From assembly GCA_004764695.1 (NCBI GenBank), contig SMSO01000032.1, positions 1,262,501 to 1,326,500 on the forward strand: a stretch of 64,000 bases of DNA, read 5' to 3'. The notes beneath the pieces were generated by a model that searched no databases, had not been told where the DNA came from, and saw only the letters and a program-made list of their open reading frames with translations. Below are positions 22,377 through 32,900 of this stretch, one piece after another (within the stretch, counting starts at the first letter, position 1; each line of letters begins with the position of its first letter). This DNA is from Schizochytrium sp. TIO01 (taxonomy: Eukaryota; Sar; Bigyra; Thraustochytrida; Thraustochytriidae). The translations under genes and the position numbers were made by a program.

Positions 22377-23090
22377 ATGGCGGACAACACAGGAAAGAAT
22401 GAGCAGCCGCCGGGCAATCTGATTGGTGTCTGCGAGATCCTCTTGCAGCCTCTGTCTATGCTGCTTAACATCGACGAGGATGCTCCAGTGACTGATCTCT
22501 CGGGTCAACAAATTGGAAAACTCCATGTGAATTTAGAGCTTGGCCACATTGGAGCAGCTCCTGTAGCAAATTTTGAGCAAAGAAGCTCCACACGTCTCAT
22601 GCCTCGCGAAGGTGAGAGCGTAGAGGAGCAGTGGGCCCCTGTCAACTTTGCTGAGCACAAGGGTGAAAAGCTTCAAGTGAATTTACGAATTGGTGAGGCC
22701 CATACTTTGTCAGGAGCTGCGGCGCAAGGCGGGGTCTTTTTGCGCTGCTTGACTGACATTCAAAACATGAAGACGGAAGGCGTTCAACCGATCGTTATTG
22801 AGCCAGCTGGTGGTGTTAGAGGTCCTGAACTGTGCCTGAAGTTTGACTATTCGAAACTTTTCGAACCCTCATTATCGAAGTCTTTACAAGATTGGTTCTC
22901 GCTCAATACCTTGGAGCTGGAGATTTGGGGAACAGGCTCAATTGCTTCGCCTTTAACATCCCCGGCCGGCCCCGTGGATGATAGTGCTATGACCGCTTTG
23001 CGAGCTGAGAATGAGCGGTTAAAGGCAGAATTGGAACGAGCTACAGAGCTCGCAAAAAAACAAAATTCCAAAACATGCCAAATTTCCTAA
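22377..23090 (+). CDS. kinesin-3-like C2 module protein with C-terminal CaaX box
   Basis: 237 residues, single exon, with no motor domain. The first block (ILLQPLSMLLNIDEDAPVTD, then GQQIGKLHVNL) resembles the segment of kinesin-3 tails (KIF1/KIF13 group) where a short helix leads to a 'DxxGxxVGxLxV' strand. The second block (KLQVNLRIGEAHTLSG, then LEIWGTG) resembles the C2-like domain that follows it and ends in a conserved L-x-x-E-x-W/Y-G. After a linker comes a short leucine-zipper helix (ALRAENERLKAELERATEL), and the protein ends CQIS, a CaaX box with Ser last, which favours farnesylation. I infer a membrane-tethered adaptor. The family link is from remembered patterns; a stand-alone module of this kind is not known to me. 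Confidence 0.5.
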   Translation: MADNTGKNEQPPGNLIGVCEILLQPLSMLLNIDEDAPVTDLSGQQIGKLHVNLELGHIGAAPVANFEQRSSTRLMPREGESVEEQWAPVNFAEHKGEKLQVNLRIGEAHTLSGAAAQGGVFLRCLTDIQNMKTEGVQPIVIEPAGGVRGPELCLKFDYSKLFEPSLSKSLQDWFSLNTLELEIWGTGSIASPLTSPAGPVDDSAMTALRAENERLKAELERATELAKKQNSKTCQIS

Positions 23091-23555
23091 GGTATTGAAA
23101 ACTGTTGTTGATTACAAGTGGGCCAAAGATTCAATACGCAAGCCTAGCATATAGAAGGAAATATCGCTGTTCATTTGTTGAGCTCCATGCCTTGCTGTAG
23201 AGGTCTGAAATGGCACAAATAAAGAAAGATAAAGCCGGATAGCTCAATAAGCCTGTATTATACATTTAGACACAAACATCGTTGGCTTTCTATTTATTAT
23301 CTGCTCCAAGCTGAATTCACCTTTTGCACAACGCAACGCAGCCTCTTGCCTGATCGCAGAGTTTCTTTTATCCTACCTACCTCTCATTGTCTAGGTAGGT
23401 GCCGATACCTATACCTGCTACAGGTTACCTAAAGTACGCACCCAGTTTTTACTTTCTTCAATATCGCACACACCTTGTCGTCTTCTTTTCTCATGATCAT
23501 GAACAGCCCCACAAATTTATTAATTAAGCTTTAAGCCTTCTCAAAGATGGCTTCC

Positions 23556-23587
23556 CTCACTCATTCACTCACTCACTCACTCACTCC
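23556..23587. repeat. (CACT)n microsatellite
   Basis: Seven to eight slightly imperfect copies of the tetranucleotide ACTC. Confidence 0.9.
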
Positions 23588-23730
23588 TCTGTCACATGGC
23601 CTGCCAGACCTAAATGCGAGGAGGCCACTATGCGGCAGTCACCTTCTCCGCTGGAAAAGACCATGGACTGGGCCTGCAACTGCGAGAGCCTCGCTGCAGT
23701 GAACTCTCTGAGCTCGTGCATAATAAATCA

Positions 23731-23780
23731 AAGCAAAGCAAAGCAAAGCAAAGCAAAGCAAAGCAAAGCAAAGCAAAGCA
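23731..23780. repeat. (AAGCA)10 pentanucleotide repeat
   Basis: Ten perfect copies. Because the unit is five bases and has no stop on the plus strand, it creates an artificial open frame reading as a KQSKA-type repeat. Confidence 0.97.
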
Positions 23781-24572
23781 ATATGAAAGCACTTTCTTCG
23801 TGTTCTTCTTCTTTCTTGTTCTGCTCAGGGATGTTGTCCCAGCCAGAGTTTTCTCCGGTGAAAACTCGGTCGCAGCGTTGCTCAACTTGAACTGCACCAA
23901 ACTACCGACCGCGGCATCGAGAATCAAATATCGAAAGCGTAGACGGCCGAGACTCGAAAAGCCTCTGACGGTTCTCTCGTTTTTCGAGGTTTGATTGTGA
24001 TTTTTGACGATCACAATCAATCACATTTCCACAGAGAAAATTGCCACGAAATTGAAAAAATATTGTTCCACCTTCTGATTAGGATAAACAATAAGAGTAA
24101 ATAGGAGGAGGTAGGTACATCTTTATTTATTTATAGAGTAACAATGAATGCATTTCCTATTGTTCCTTTCGCTTTCTTCGGTTTCTTTGATGACCTTTCA
24201 TCTCCGCCTCCTTTCATGATCTATATTCTGCCGAGTATGCTAAACTTGCTCTCTTGTCTGCTCCTCCAAGTTCCACATGTCCTTCGTGACCTCCTCGGAG
24301 CCCCCGACGCCTCCATAGGCTGTTCGCGAGGCTTTCCATCCACGTCATGTTTGCAGCGCCTCGTTTGTTCTTCTCTGTTTCTGTTTTTCTTTTCTTGTTA
24401 ATTGACTGCTTGAATCATTCGCCAGCACGTTGAGCCTTGTGCAAACACCAAACAAACTATCCGACAAGCGTTGCGTGAGAACCTCGTGCGGGTTGAGTTT
24501 TGGAGCTGGCTTGGGGATCAGACGCAGACAGAGCCTTGGTTTAGATAAACTCACACAGATCCGCTCGGCACC

Positions 24573-25175
24573 ATGAAGATCACGGGCATGTCCATTTTGA
24601 GATGGCGGGATGACACCCAGGAGCCGGTGTACCTTGCCTCGGCCACTGAGCTCTCGAGCTATGGCTTTTTCCAAAGGAGCACAGCAGCGCAGTTTGTCAA
24701 GTTCATTTCGCGCACGCTGATCAAGCGGACCCCCCCGGGCAAGCGTCAGACTGTGGAGCACGAGGGAAACAACGTGCATACATACCTTCGCTCCGATGGT
24801 CTCGGAATTGTGGTTGTGGCAGATGCAGAGTACCCTGAGCGTGTCGCGTTTACGATCATGTCGCAGCTTCTTGACCAGTTCCAGGCACAGTATGCTGCTC
24901 AGTGGCCAACCATTAAAGACGATACTGCTCTGCCATTTGAGGCTCTCGACAAGGCCATCATTGAATACCAGGACCCAGCCAAAGCTGATAAGATCACCAA
25001 GATCCAGAAGGACCTTGATGCCACCATGGAGGTCATGCACAAGACAATCGACTCTGTACTTGAGCGCCAGGTTAAGCTCGACAAACTTGTGGAAACCAGT
25101 GAGGACCTCAGCATGCAGTCTAAAGCGTTCTACACGACCGCCAAGTCTCACAATGAGTGCTGCACCATTTGCTAA
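24573..25175 (+). CDS. YKT6: YKT6 R-SNARE
   Basis: 200 residues, single exon. An N-terminal longin domain (about 1-130; starts MKITGMSILRW, has SSYGFFQRSTAAQFVKF) is followed by an R-SNARE coiled coil (about 138-195; KIQKDLDATMEVMHKTIDSV, with the ionic-layer Arg in LERQ). The end is CCTIC. The CaaX cysteine is prenylated and the Cys before it palmitoylated in this family, so the protein attaches to membranes without a transmembrane helix. YKT6 serves ER-Golgi, endosomal and autophagosome-lysosome fusion. Length and all features are as expected for the family. Confidence 0.96.
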   Translation: MKITGMSILRWRDDTQEPVYLASATELSSYGFFQRSTAAQFVKFISRTLIKRTPPGKRQTVEHEGNNVHTYLRSDGLGIVVVADAEYPERVAFTIMSQLLDQFQAQYAAQWPTIKDDTALPFEALDKAIIEYQDPAKADKITKIQKDLDATMEVMHKTIDSVLERQVKLDKLVETSEDLSMQSKAFYTTAKSHNECCTIC

Positions 25176-26345
25176 GTGTAAGACAGCACGTCCTATCCTT
25201 GTCATCAATCGATGAACCCTTGGGTATCTCCTGATTTTCGCTGCGTCGATTTTCTCGAATAGAGCGCAATGTGACACCTCCAGCGAAGCTCTGGGGTCGT
25301 TTTCCAATTCTCCCTTCGTTTATCCTTATCATGATCACATCTACTAGCATTCTTCGTTACACCCTGGATCATGTACGGAGCCCTGAGCTCTATACCTTTG
25401 CCCATTCACAGCGCATGTAAACAAGCACCCCTAACTCGCAAAATTTTGCTCGTCTACGCTGCGGTGAGCCTGGCAAGCTTGCAAATGCTTTTCACCTTTC
25501 GGCTAAGGCATTCATCGTTTCCTTATTTCTCCTATAATTCCAAAACGATATTTGTTGTGCAGAATAACCATTACCCTTCAAAGGGTTCGGGGGCCCTTGT
25601 TAGTTATTTTCTGGTATTCAGCCCTTTCCTGCTATACTGTCAAGCTCAAATTATTTGCTTTTTTGGAGCATCAGGTGTAATATTATAATAATATGTATTG
25701 GATATTGTGACGATGCGCTGGTTGGTCTAAAAATGTATACAAACAATCAGCCATACCAACTTCAAACTAAATGCGTAACACCACACATGTTATAAATGCG
25801 AAGCTTTTTCTAGAAGCTGGAATACAAAAAACGAAAAACTACAAGAAAAACATTTCAGCCATTCCGAATATATTACTCTCAGACCTCCCTCGAAGACTAC
25901 GAAATAACAGATTTACATCTTACCTGAACTTTGTCAGCACATGTGCCTTCAATTTCAAACAACATGTTAAAGAATAAGAGAGGCTGTGATGGTAATTAGA
26001 CTGTTGTTTAGAATTTTGTTTTTCTTAGACCTTAAACTCATAAGAATTTCATGGTAGTAGGGGTACCTACACATAACTCTCTCTCTCTATATATATATTA
26101 CTTCTCTTTTTTAATTAAAAAAAATATTAAAATTGATTTTTTTTTAACTTCGAAAAAGAAATGGAGCGACGGTTGGCAACAGCAAATAGAGAGTTCAAAG
26201 AAACTCTGTTGTCTCCATTTTAGTCTTAACTCGCCGAGCAAACAACAATCATAGGTAAAGCGTACAAAGTCCAGGTCGCTCTCGAGATTTCCAAAGTCTA
26301 GGTTTCTCGCAGCCTGTAAACGCGCGAAAGGAGAAGAAGGAAAAG
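25176..26345. other. intergenic, no gene seen
   Basis: About 1.2 kb, AT-rich towards 26080-26150 with a short (CT)/(TA) tract. No gene was recognised. Confidence 0.5.
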
Positions 26346-26663
26346 ATGGACAAATCCACCGAGCAGCAGCTTCGCGTCAAGGTTGGCGTGCTCAAGCGTG
26401 CCATCAAGGAGCATAAGATGTACTCTGAGGAGGTAAAGAAAACCGAGGCCCAGCTTGAGAACATGGGTCCCGAGCATGATCGCTTCCGCCAAATTTCTGA
26501 TACTCTCAACGAGTCCAAGACTATGCTTTCTGATGCTAAGGGACGTGTCTCTGAAGCTCAATCGTCACTTGAGGCCTTTCTTGAGGATAACAGGGTTCCA
26601 GAGGACGCGGCTTTGTACACCGAGGCTAATGACTTCATGAAACAGGCCACCGAAGTGAACTAA
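26346..26663 (+). CDS. TBCA: tubulin-binding cofactor A
   Basis: 105 residues, single exon. Almost wholly helical and highly charged: KVGVLKRAIKEHKMYSEEV, then a second helix, then a short end with AFLEDN. This is the three-helix bundle of TBCA/Rbl2p, which captures quasi-native beta-tubulin released from the CCT chaperonin before it is passed to the cofactor complex that builds tubulin dimers. Length fits the family (about 105-115). Confidence 0.88.
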   Translation: MDKSTEQQLRVKVGVLKRAIKEHKMYSEEVKKTEAQLENMGPEHDRFRQISDTLNESKTMLSDAKGRVSEAQSSLEAFLEDNRVPEDAALYTEANDFMKQATEVN

Positions 26664-27103
26664 ATTGTTTGCTTACCTACTGCAAACCTGTGCGAGCAGG
26701 TAGCCAATGATCAAGAGTCGGCGAGACCGCATCCCGAAATAACTAGTTTTCGTGCAGTCAGCTTCAACATCTGATTCCCTCATGGAGCGGGAAAAGGATC
26801 TCGACGACATATTTCCTTTTTTTACCAATGAAACCACTCTGTTTATCATAATTCCCCAAAATTATTTTGCTCCTTTGGCGTGATTTTGCAATAAACTTTC
26901 TTGAGTTGCTAACGAATAGTTCCTGCTAATTTAAGACTTCGCCCTGTGGATTTATCAAAGTCACAAGGATGTTTTTTTTATGACTACAAGGCACGTGTTT
27001 ATTCTTTTGAAATAATACCGAAACGAAAAACCAATGCAATCATCATGACTACTCAGGATGTACCTACTAGTAAACAACATATTTTTTCTTATGGGTAGAT
27101 ATA
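26664..27103. other. intergenic between convergent genes
   Basis: About 440 bases between the ends of TBCA (plus) and the LMBRD2-like gene (minus). It holds both 3'UTRs; no further gene seen. Confidence 0.5.
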
Positions 27104-28855
27104 TTAAAACTCGCGCAAGGAGAAAGAGCGCTCCTCGGCGATCTCAGCATCACGACCGCGGCGACGCTCAAGGCGAGTCCGGTAGCGGGAAATCAGTTGC
27201 TTTCCTTGTTGAACCATTTCTTGATTGTATCCACCTTCAGAATCACCAGGCTCGTTGTGCGTCTCGACGCCAATCATATTGAGCAAGCGATCGAGGACAC
27301 GGAAATATGTACATACTGCAAGAAGCAGGATGAGTAAAGGCAAAAAGAAAATGTACGAGTCTCCAAGGATAGGCACTACATTCATCTCCCCAATCACAGA
27401 ATAGAAAGCAAGCGCATGGCGGTCATCTGTCATGAGTTGAGTAGTATAGTTCACGCCAAGTGAGAATTGAATTCTGCCCAAGTAAGACGCGTTCGCCAAA
27501 AGATTTGTCACGTCTGTTTGCCGATGTCCCGAAAGAGTGAGTTTATCAAGACGTTTGAACTTGAACAAACCAACATATACGCACGAAGTCAGATATGAGA
27601 GCGGCAAGATGCAGCAAAGCCAACGGGTGAAGAGAGAATTCGAATAATGAACCATGAGAGCGAAGACGGAGACCTTGCTTGATACTGATGAAGCGCATTC
27701 ATTCCAGAGCACCACAAGCGTAAATAATACAGCAAGTATTGCAAGACCCTGAAGAATTTTGTAGTAAATTTTCATTCTCTTCGGCGTTCTCAGGATGCCC
27801 GCATTTGAGGAGTCCTCTGCTAATGCTGATTCGGCAAGTTCACGAGAGGAGTTTAGACCTCCGGCCTCCATACTACCTGCATCAAGTCTCTGGTACAGCG
27901 AGCTTTGATTCTCAAGAACACGAATCTTTTCCTCCAATTTGGCAGTAGAGTCAAGATGCGATTTCCACTGAAATTTGGACCGCCGTGCACGCGTTGCTGT
28001 TAATTTCAATCGTGAATGCAACTGCTCTAGAGCCGACAAGGCATCCTTTCCTCCTGTGCTATCCATGGACGTACGCCGTACACGTTGACCAGCCATTGAA
28101 CGTTCTTCAAGACATACGTCGCGAGCAACCTTTGCCTTGGCTTTCACCTGATCTAAGTATACTTGCAAAAGAATGTCCCCGTCACATGTGAAACGGTCTA
28201 CCTCGTCCAGGATATCCATAAGGTCTGCCTGGGCATCCATCATTTGCTCTTCAGCTCGCGAAGCTGAGCAATAGTAATAGTCTAACATACGACGGGGGTT
28301 CGTCTTTTCCACAATCTCACGAGGAAGCTCTACCAGGCCATATCCAAGCAGCATGACCACAATGAAGAGTCCGTAGGTATTAGCGGCTGCAAATACGAAG
28401 CCTGTGACCTTGGAAATTTCAAAGTTTTGCTTAATCAACACAAGTAAAAGAGCGACGACAAGAACGGCTAGTAATTGAAGCCAAAACTTGATGTTAGAAA
28501 TAATCGCAAGACGCAACCGACGTTTCCATGTAAAAGCGCCTGAGATCCAGTAAGAATTCGCAATAGGGTTGATTACCCAACAGCAAAGTGATGTGAGCCA
28601 GTAATTAGTTCTCCACAGAGCAACCAGTGGCGTAGCCGCATCTTCTTCCTCAATAAATGCAGATGTTGCAACATCGATTGGCAACAAAACACCCAAGGCA
28701 GTGATTCCCATTAGCCATACACCACCGACAAGGAGCAAATAAGGCCATGGGGTGTCCTCGTGAGCATAAAAATGCAACCTGCGCCACACCCAAATCAAGC
28801 AGAAAGAGATCGCACATACACTCAAACCAGCCACCGCTCCAGCAGAGACCGTCAT
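27104..28855 (-). CDS. LMBR1-domain membrane protein, LMBRD2 type
   Basis: 583 residues, single exon. About nine hydrophobic helices: two at the N-terminus, three by residue 180 (including WINPIANSYWISGAFTWKRR), then a central cytosolic part of about 170 residues with coiled coil (AEEQMMDAQADLMDILDEVD), then four more. The ELPREIVEKTNPRRML segment after the fifth helix is characteristic of LMBR1 proteins such as LMBRD2, polytopic proteins of the plasma membrane or endomembranes that in animals affect GPCR signalling. It is divergently transcribed from the candidate small gene at 29053, with about 200 bases between. Confidence 0.85.
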   Translation of the reverse strand: MTVSAGAVAGLSVCAISFCLIWVWRRLHFYAHEDTPWPYLLLVGGVWLMGITALGVLLPIDVATSAFIEEEDAATPLVALWRTNYWLTSLCCWVINPIANSYWISGAFTWKRRLRLAIISNIKFWLQLLAVLVVALLLVLIKQNFEISKVTGFVFAAANTYGLFIVVMLLGYGLVELPREIVEKTNPRRMLDYYYCSASRAEEQMMDAQADLMDILDEVDRFTCDGDILLQVYLDQVKAKAKVARDVCLEERSMAGQRVRRTSMDSTGGKDALSALEQLHSRLKLTATRARRSKFQWKSHLDSTAKLEEKIRVLENQSSLYQRLDAGSMEAGGLNSSRELAESALAEDSSNAGILRTPKRMKIYYKILQGLAILAVLFTLVVLWNECASSVSSKVSVFALMVHYSNSLFTRWLCCILPLSYLTSCVYVGLFKFKRLDKLTLSGHRQTDVTNLLANASYLGRIQFSLGVNYTTQLMTDDRHALAFYSVIGEMNVVPILGDSYIFFLPLLILLLAVCTYFRVLDRLLNMIGVETHNEPGDSEGGYNQEMVQQGKQLISRYRTRLERRRGRDAEIAEERSFSLREF

Positions 28856-29052
28856 TATTCTATCTACGTGAACTTGCTATGCCCTCACAGATAACTGCAT
28901 GAAAGGTAATCTTCTACGCTTGCAATCGTTCAAAGCTTTGTTCTAAGCAGATTTGGCTTCTCCGTTTCGAAGTCTCAGGTTTGGGGAATACTATCAGGCG
29001 CAATCACTCAGGTAGCACAAGGCAAGCCAAATGGTCTAATTAGAACTTTGCA

Positions 29053-29484
29053 ATGCCCAGGAGTTGGCCTCTTGTTGCCCAGAATTATGTCGCGGGTGCC
29101 ACTGTGGCTGCTCCAGCTAACTTGGACTTGAGGGCGCGTAATCGCGAGGAAAACGCCTCCGGTAAGTTTTCTTTTCACCCGCTATACCTGGTGAATAGTG
29201 CCACCACAACGCCGCGATTGTACGTCTGTTTGCCACAACTCAGAGCAGTGCGAGTGAAGCCACTTTAGGAGGTCTGTCACCGTTGGACTCTAATGCAGAC
29301 AAAGAGAGGTCGTCTTGGTTTTGTCTTTTCATTCGTACCCAAGGAGGAGAAGAAAGTAAAAGGACGAATGAGTCATTATACAAATTCAGGTAGGAATGTG
29401 TTACTAACTAAAATATTAACTAATACTGATGCTCCAGTAGGTAGTAGTATTATGGTGGTGGAAGAAATGCCGAATATTGTGTAA
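29053..29484 (+). CDS. candidate small spliced gene, unknown
   Basis: Exon 1, 29053-29161, starts MPRSWPLVAQNYVAGATVAA and ends at a perfect donor (ggtaagt). The acceptor at 29298 follows ctaatgcag. Exon 2 from 29299 continues in phase 1 as DKERSSWFCLFIRTQ. It can stop at 29393 (67 residues in total), or splice again (donor after 29389; ttactaac branch-like site; exon 3 from 29445) to end at 29484 with 79 residues (SSIMVVEEMPNIV). The precise splice signals make this better than chance, but I do not recognise the protein. It shares a short divergent promoter region with the LMBRD2-like gene. Confidence 0.4.
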
Positions 29485-29916
29485 TTCAGCGTTGAGGACC
29501 AGAAGACAAGTGCGAGCTATCGATTCAAAGAGCTGACAACTCAATTAATATGCCGGTACTAGCTAAGTAGTTTAAGAAACCAACATCAGATTTTACTCCC
29601 TAAAGCTTTAGCGACAGCGCTTATTTAGTTCGTACTACATTTTTCAATAGATCGTAGGAGAGAAAAGCAAAAAAAGAGTGAAGGATCCTACTACAGAGAA
29701 ATCATTGCAATAATTCCCTTGTAGAATAACTGTATCAAACAAAGAAGAAGATTGAGATTATTGTCAGATTTAATAGTCAGACAGAATAGAACAAAGAAAA
29801 TAACAAAGAAACACCGCCTTTGCACTGACAAGACGAAGACAACGAAATTTAGTGGAAGAATAAAAGAAGAGGGAATGTGAAAATCCACCATTCGAAGGTC
29901 GCAAGATTGCTCTTGC
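29485..29916. other. intergenic, no gene seen
   Basis: About 430 AT-rich bases before the 3' end of the HERC-type gene, which is on the minus strand. Confidence 0.5.
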
Positions 29917-32900
29917 TTATTCAAGCCCAAAACCAATTGAATGCTCAAGTGCTAAGCACAAACGGTCCCGCATCTTTTCCTCTGAAGAATAATCGGGTAG
30001 CATAATGGTGTTAAAGCATGTATGGGACGTGGGCAATTGATCTGTATCTGGGCCTGCGCGTTGTACCTTAAATGACATTAGGGCAGCAAGACCACCAACA
30101 GGGGACTTTGGAGAACCGGTGGTAAACCGAAGAAATTGCTGTTTCTGATCATACGAGAATGAATTCACAATGTGCCAGAATCGTTTGACTGTTTCATGAT
30201 CCTCATCGTATCCACCTTCGTAAGACGCGATTCGATGCAGCTCGTCAAAGTCCAACTCAGGTGTTCCGCATACAGCGAGCTCAAGCTCATCTGGCTCAAA
30301 GAGGTTCAAGGATGGAATATCGTTCGGAATTACGCGATTGAAACCCTCGACAAGATCCTTCGCATTTGCGCCAATGCTGTCGACGACTAAGTATTTGACA
30401 AGGGCGTCAACATATTCATTGCGATTATCCAAAGTCACAGCAATGTCTGCACCACCTCGAACAAGCTCTACATCGCGACGAACGCCAAAGATATCAACGG
30501 ATACCTCAAAGTTCTGCATGAAGACATCCTCAAAGTCGGGCTCATCATACTCGAGCAGGGACTTCACATTTTTAGCGAGAGAAGCGTCAAGTTCCTCCAA
30601 GTTATCTAAGGTTGGCTTGCGAGGAACCTTATTTAGCAGAATACGCCAAAATAACAGAGGGAACTGTACGTCTAACAACGTCGAATTATAAATTGCCAAT
30701 CCGATGAGAGTGCCTACCAGAAGGTAAGGGCGACTTGCGTCGGCAAGATCCTCATCAAACACATTAAACCAGAGCGTGTTGGTATCACCATTGCGACGAA
30801 AAAGACCGCAATCTGGCTGGAAAAGCTGCGCTGACAAGAGTTGGAAGAACTCTTTTCGAACACCACCCGCATCAAGGCCTTGTTCGCCAACAAACTTGAC
30901 ACGCAAAGGTTTGCGAAGCTCGGTTGATTGACCGCGAGTATTCTCGATCTGAGACATTGTATCCTCCAAAAGGTGAGTACGGCGCACGTTCAGAGTGTAA
31001 AAAGGTTCACTGCTAAAAAGACGGCTAACAAGGATATTGCGCAATTGGGTAGTCTGATCCTCAACCTGCAAAATCCGTCGCTTCACGCCAGCACTTAGGA
31101 GGAAGGGATAATCAAATAAGTTAAATTCGTGGACCAAGGCATGTGTCGCTGCGTTTCGTCCCAAGTATGCTTCCTGGTGGCGCAGCTGTTGCCGAGTTGC
31201 CAGAATCTTACGCCACCTTTCGAGTGTTTTACCAAGTTCTTCATTGTCAATATCTTGCATATGCTTGGAGTAGAAGCGAGTATGATCAATACGTGACATT
31301 GAAGAGTTGTCGCGAGGGCGGCTCTGGTTGATCCGATAGAGGTAACGTAAGAGAGTGCAAACTTCCTTGCATGTATCGTCAAAACGGGTAAACATGACAG
31401 ACTTGTCAAGCAGCCCCAACAGAGGATCAACAAGGTATGCGGCAATCAGGTTCGAGTTAATGTCATATTTGATCCATGAAAGGAGAACATCACGAGAGCG
31501 CGATGGAAGCTTACGGAAGGTGGCAACCAGGAGATCGTACTCTTTTGGTGTTGCGCGCATAAATGGGGACATAAAGAGCACCAGGAAGACTCTAAGCTGG
31601 TCGGGTTCAGTCAAATGACTAGCTGCTTCGTCGAGCTGGCCAATGATTGGTGCAAGTCGCTCACGCAAGTACATCGAAGCTGTCTCAGGTCCCATTGTTG
31701 TTTGAAACGATTCAAGAAGCGCTTCCATACCAGAGAGCATGGACTCAAACTCAATACAAGAGTTCCGCTTCTCGTCAAATTTGTCTGGGCTCGATCTATG
31801 TGTTGAGGAGTATGTGCCAGTCAGGAAACTGGAGTTTAGGGTACAGAAATCAAAAAGTTCAAGGTTCACCGAGCGACGAAAGGTTCTTACGGACTTGCGG
31901 CCTTGTTTGCCAAACTTAATAAGGATGTCTTCTGCTAAAGCAGAGAGGTCACTGCCAGTGAAATCAAGAATAACTTGTTTGGGCCAACCTCGAGACATCA
32001 CTTCGCGTCGATCAAGGGTATCATCGTCAGAGGACAAAGCGAAGATACTTTCTCCACCAGCTGAAATAGACACCACATTTGCTGTTTCATCTAGTGCTCT
32101 GACAAACCCAGGAAGAATCTCAGTTTGGCCGTCGTCAGTAGGAAAGCTATCAATTTCGCTTTCTTCCTCGCCCCCGCTTGAGGATACGCGCTCATCTGTG
32201 CGACTTCCGCTACTACTTTCATCGGAGGAATTATGTCGAGACAAGTCAAAAGAGGACTCTTCATCAATGGTATCGTTTCCATGGGCAGAGAAACGAGGAA
32301 GTTTAAGATCTGAGATGCCCCCGGATGACAGCCGCGGACCCCGAATTGCGCTCTTAAAGGTACCGAAGTCGTACATTTTCTTCTCGGGAGCAGAATTGCC
32401 GGCCACATACACAGCTCCATTTTCGAAAAGCAAGACTGTCGAATGTTGAGCTGCAGCAACCTGCACTGGGATATGAGGAAAGCTAGAAAGCGCTTCAAGG
32501 CGCCGTGGAGGAGTTACATTACGATGAGTCTTCTTGGGTGACATGCCAAGTTGCCCTTGGTCCGGACGACCACAAACATAAACCCCACCTGCTACAGTGA
32601 GGAACACAGTATGCTCAGCACCGCACGCAACCTTTGCAACAGCGCGGGAGAGAACAACCCGGTCAGGTGAGGTGCAAAATGAAGGTGCGCCCTTCCGGGC
32701 AAAGCCAAGCTGGCCATGTGAGTTGCTACCCCAAGCGTACACCCGGCCTGTTGAAGAGACTGCACAAACATGGTTTCCTCCAGCTGCAATTTGTACAATA
32801 GGGTTTCCGTCCAAAGCACCGCGTACCATTTTCGGGGAAGCACGATTCTCCCCATCACCGAGACCTAAAACACCATCAAGGTTTCCACCGAAAGAGAACA

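Larger units (their letters stand above)
23091..24572. other. intergenic with simple repeats
   Basis: About 1.5 kb holding two microsatellites, listed separately, and no convincing gene. Plus-strand frames at 23614-23994 run through the pentanucleotide repeat and are best explained by it. The last 100 bases are the YKT6 promoter and 5'UTR. Confidence 0.5.

Noticed and set aside
23731-23780. Regular repeat considered as a CRISPR array
   Set aside because: Five-base direct tandem units without spacers in a eukaryotic genome; it is a microsatellite.
31739-32449. 236-codon plus-strand open frame
   Set aside because: Antisense to the HERC-type gene, Ser/Leu-rich, a mirror of the real frame.
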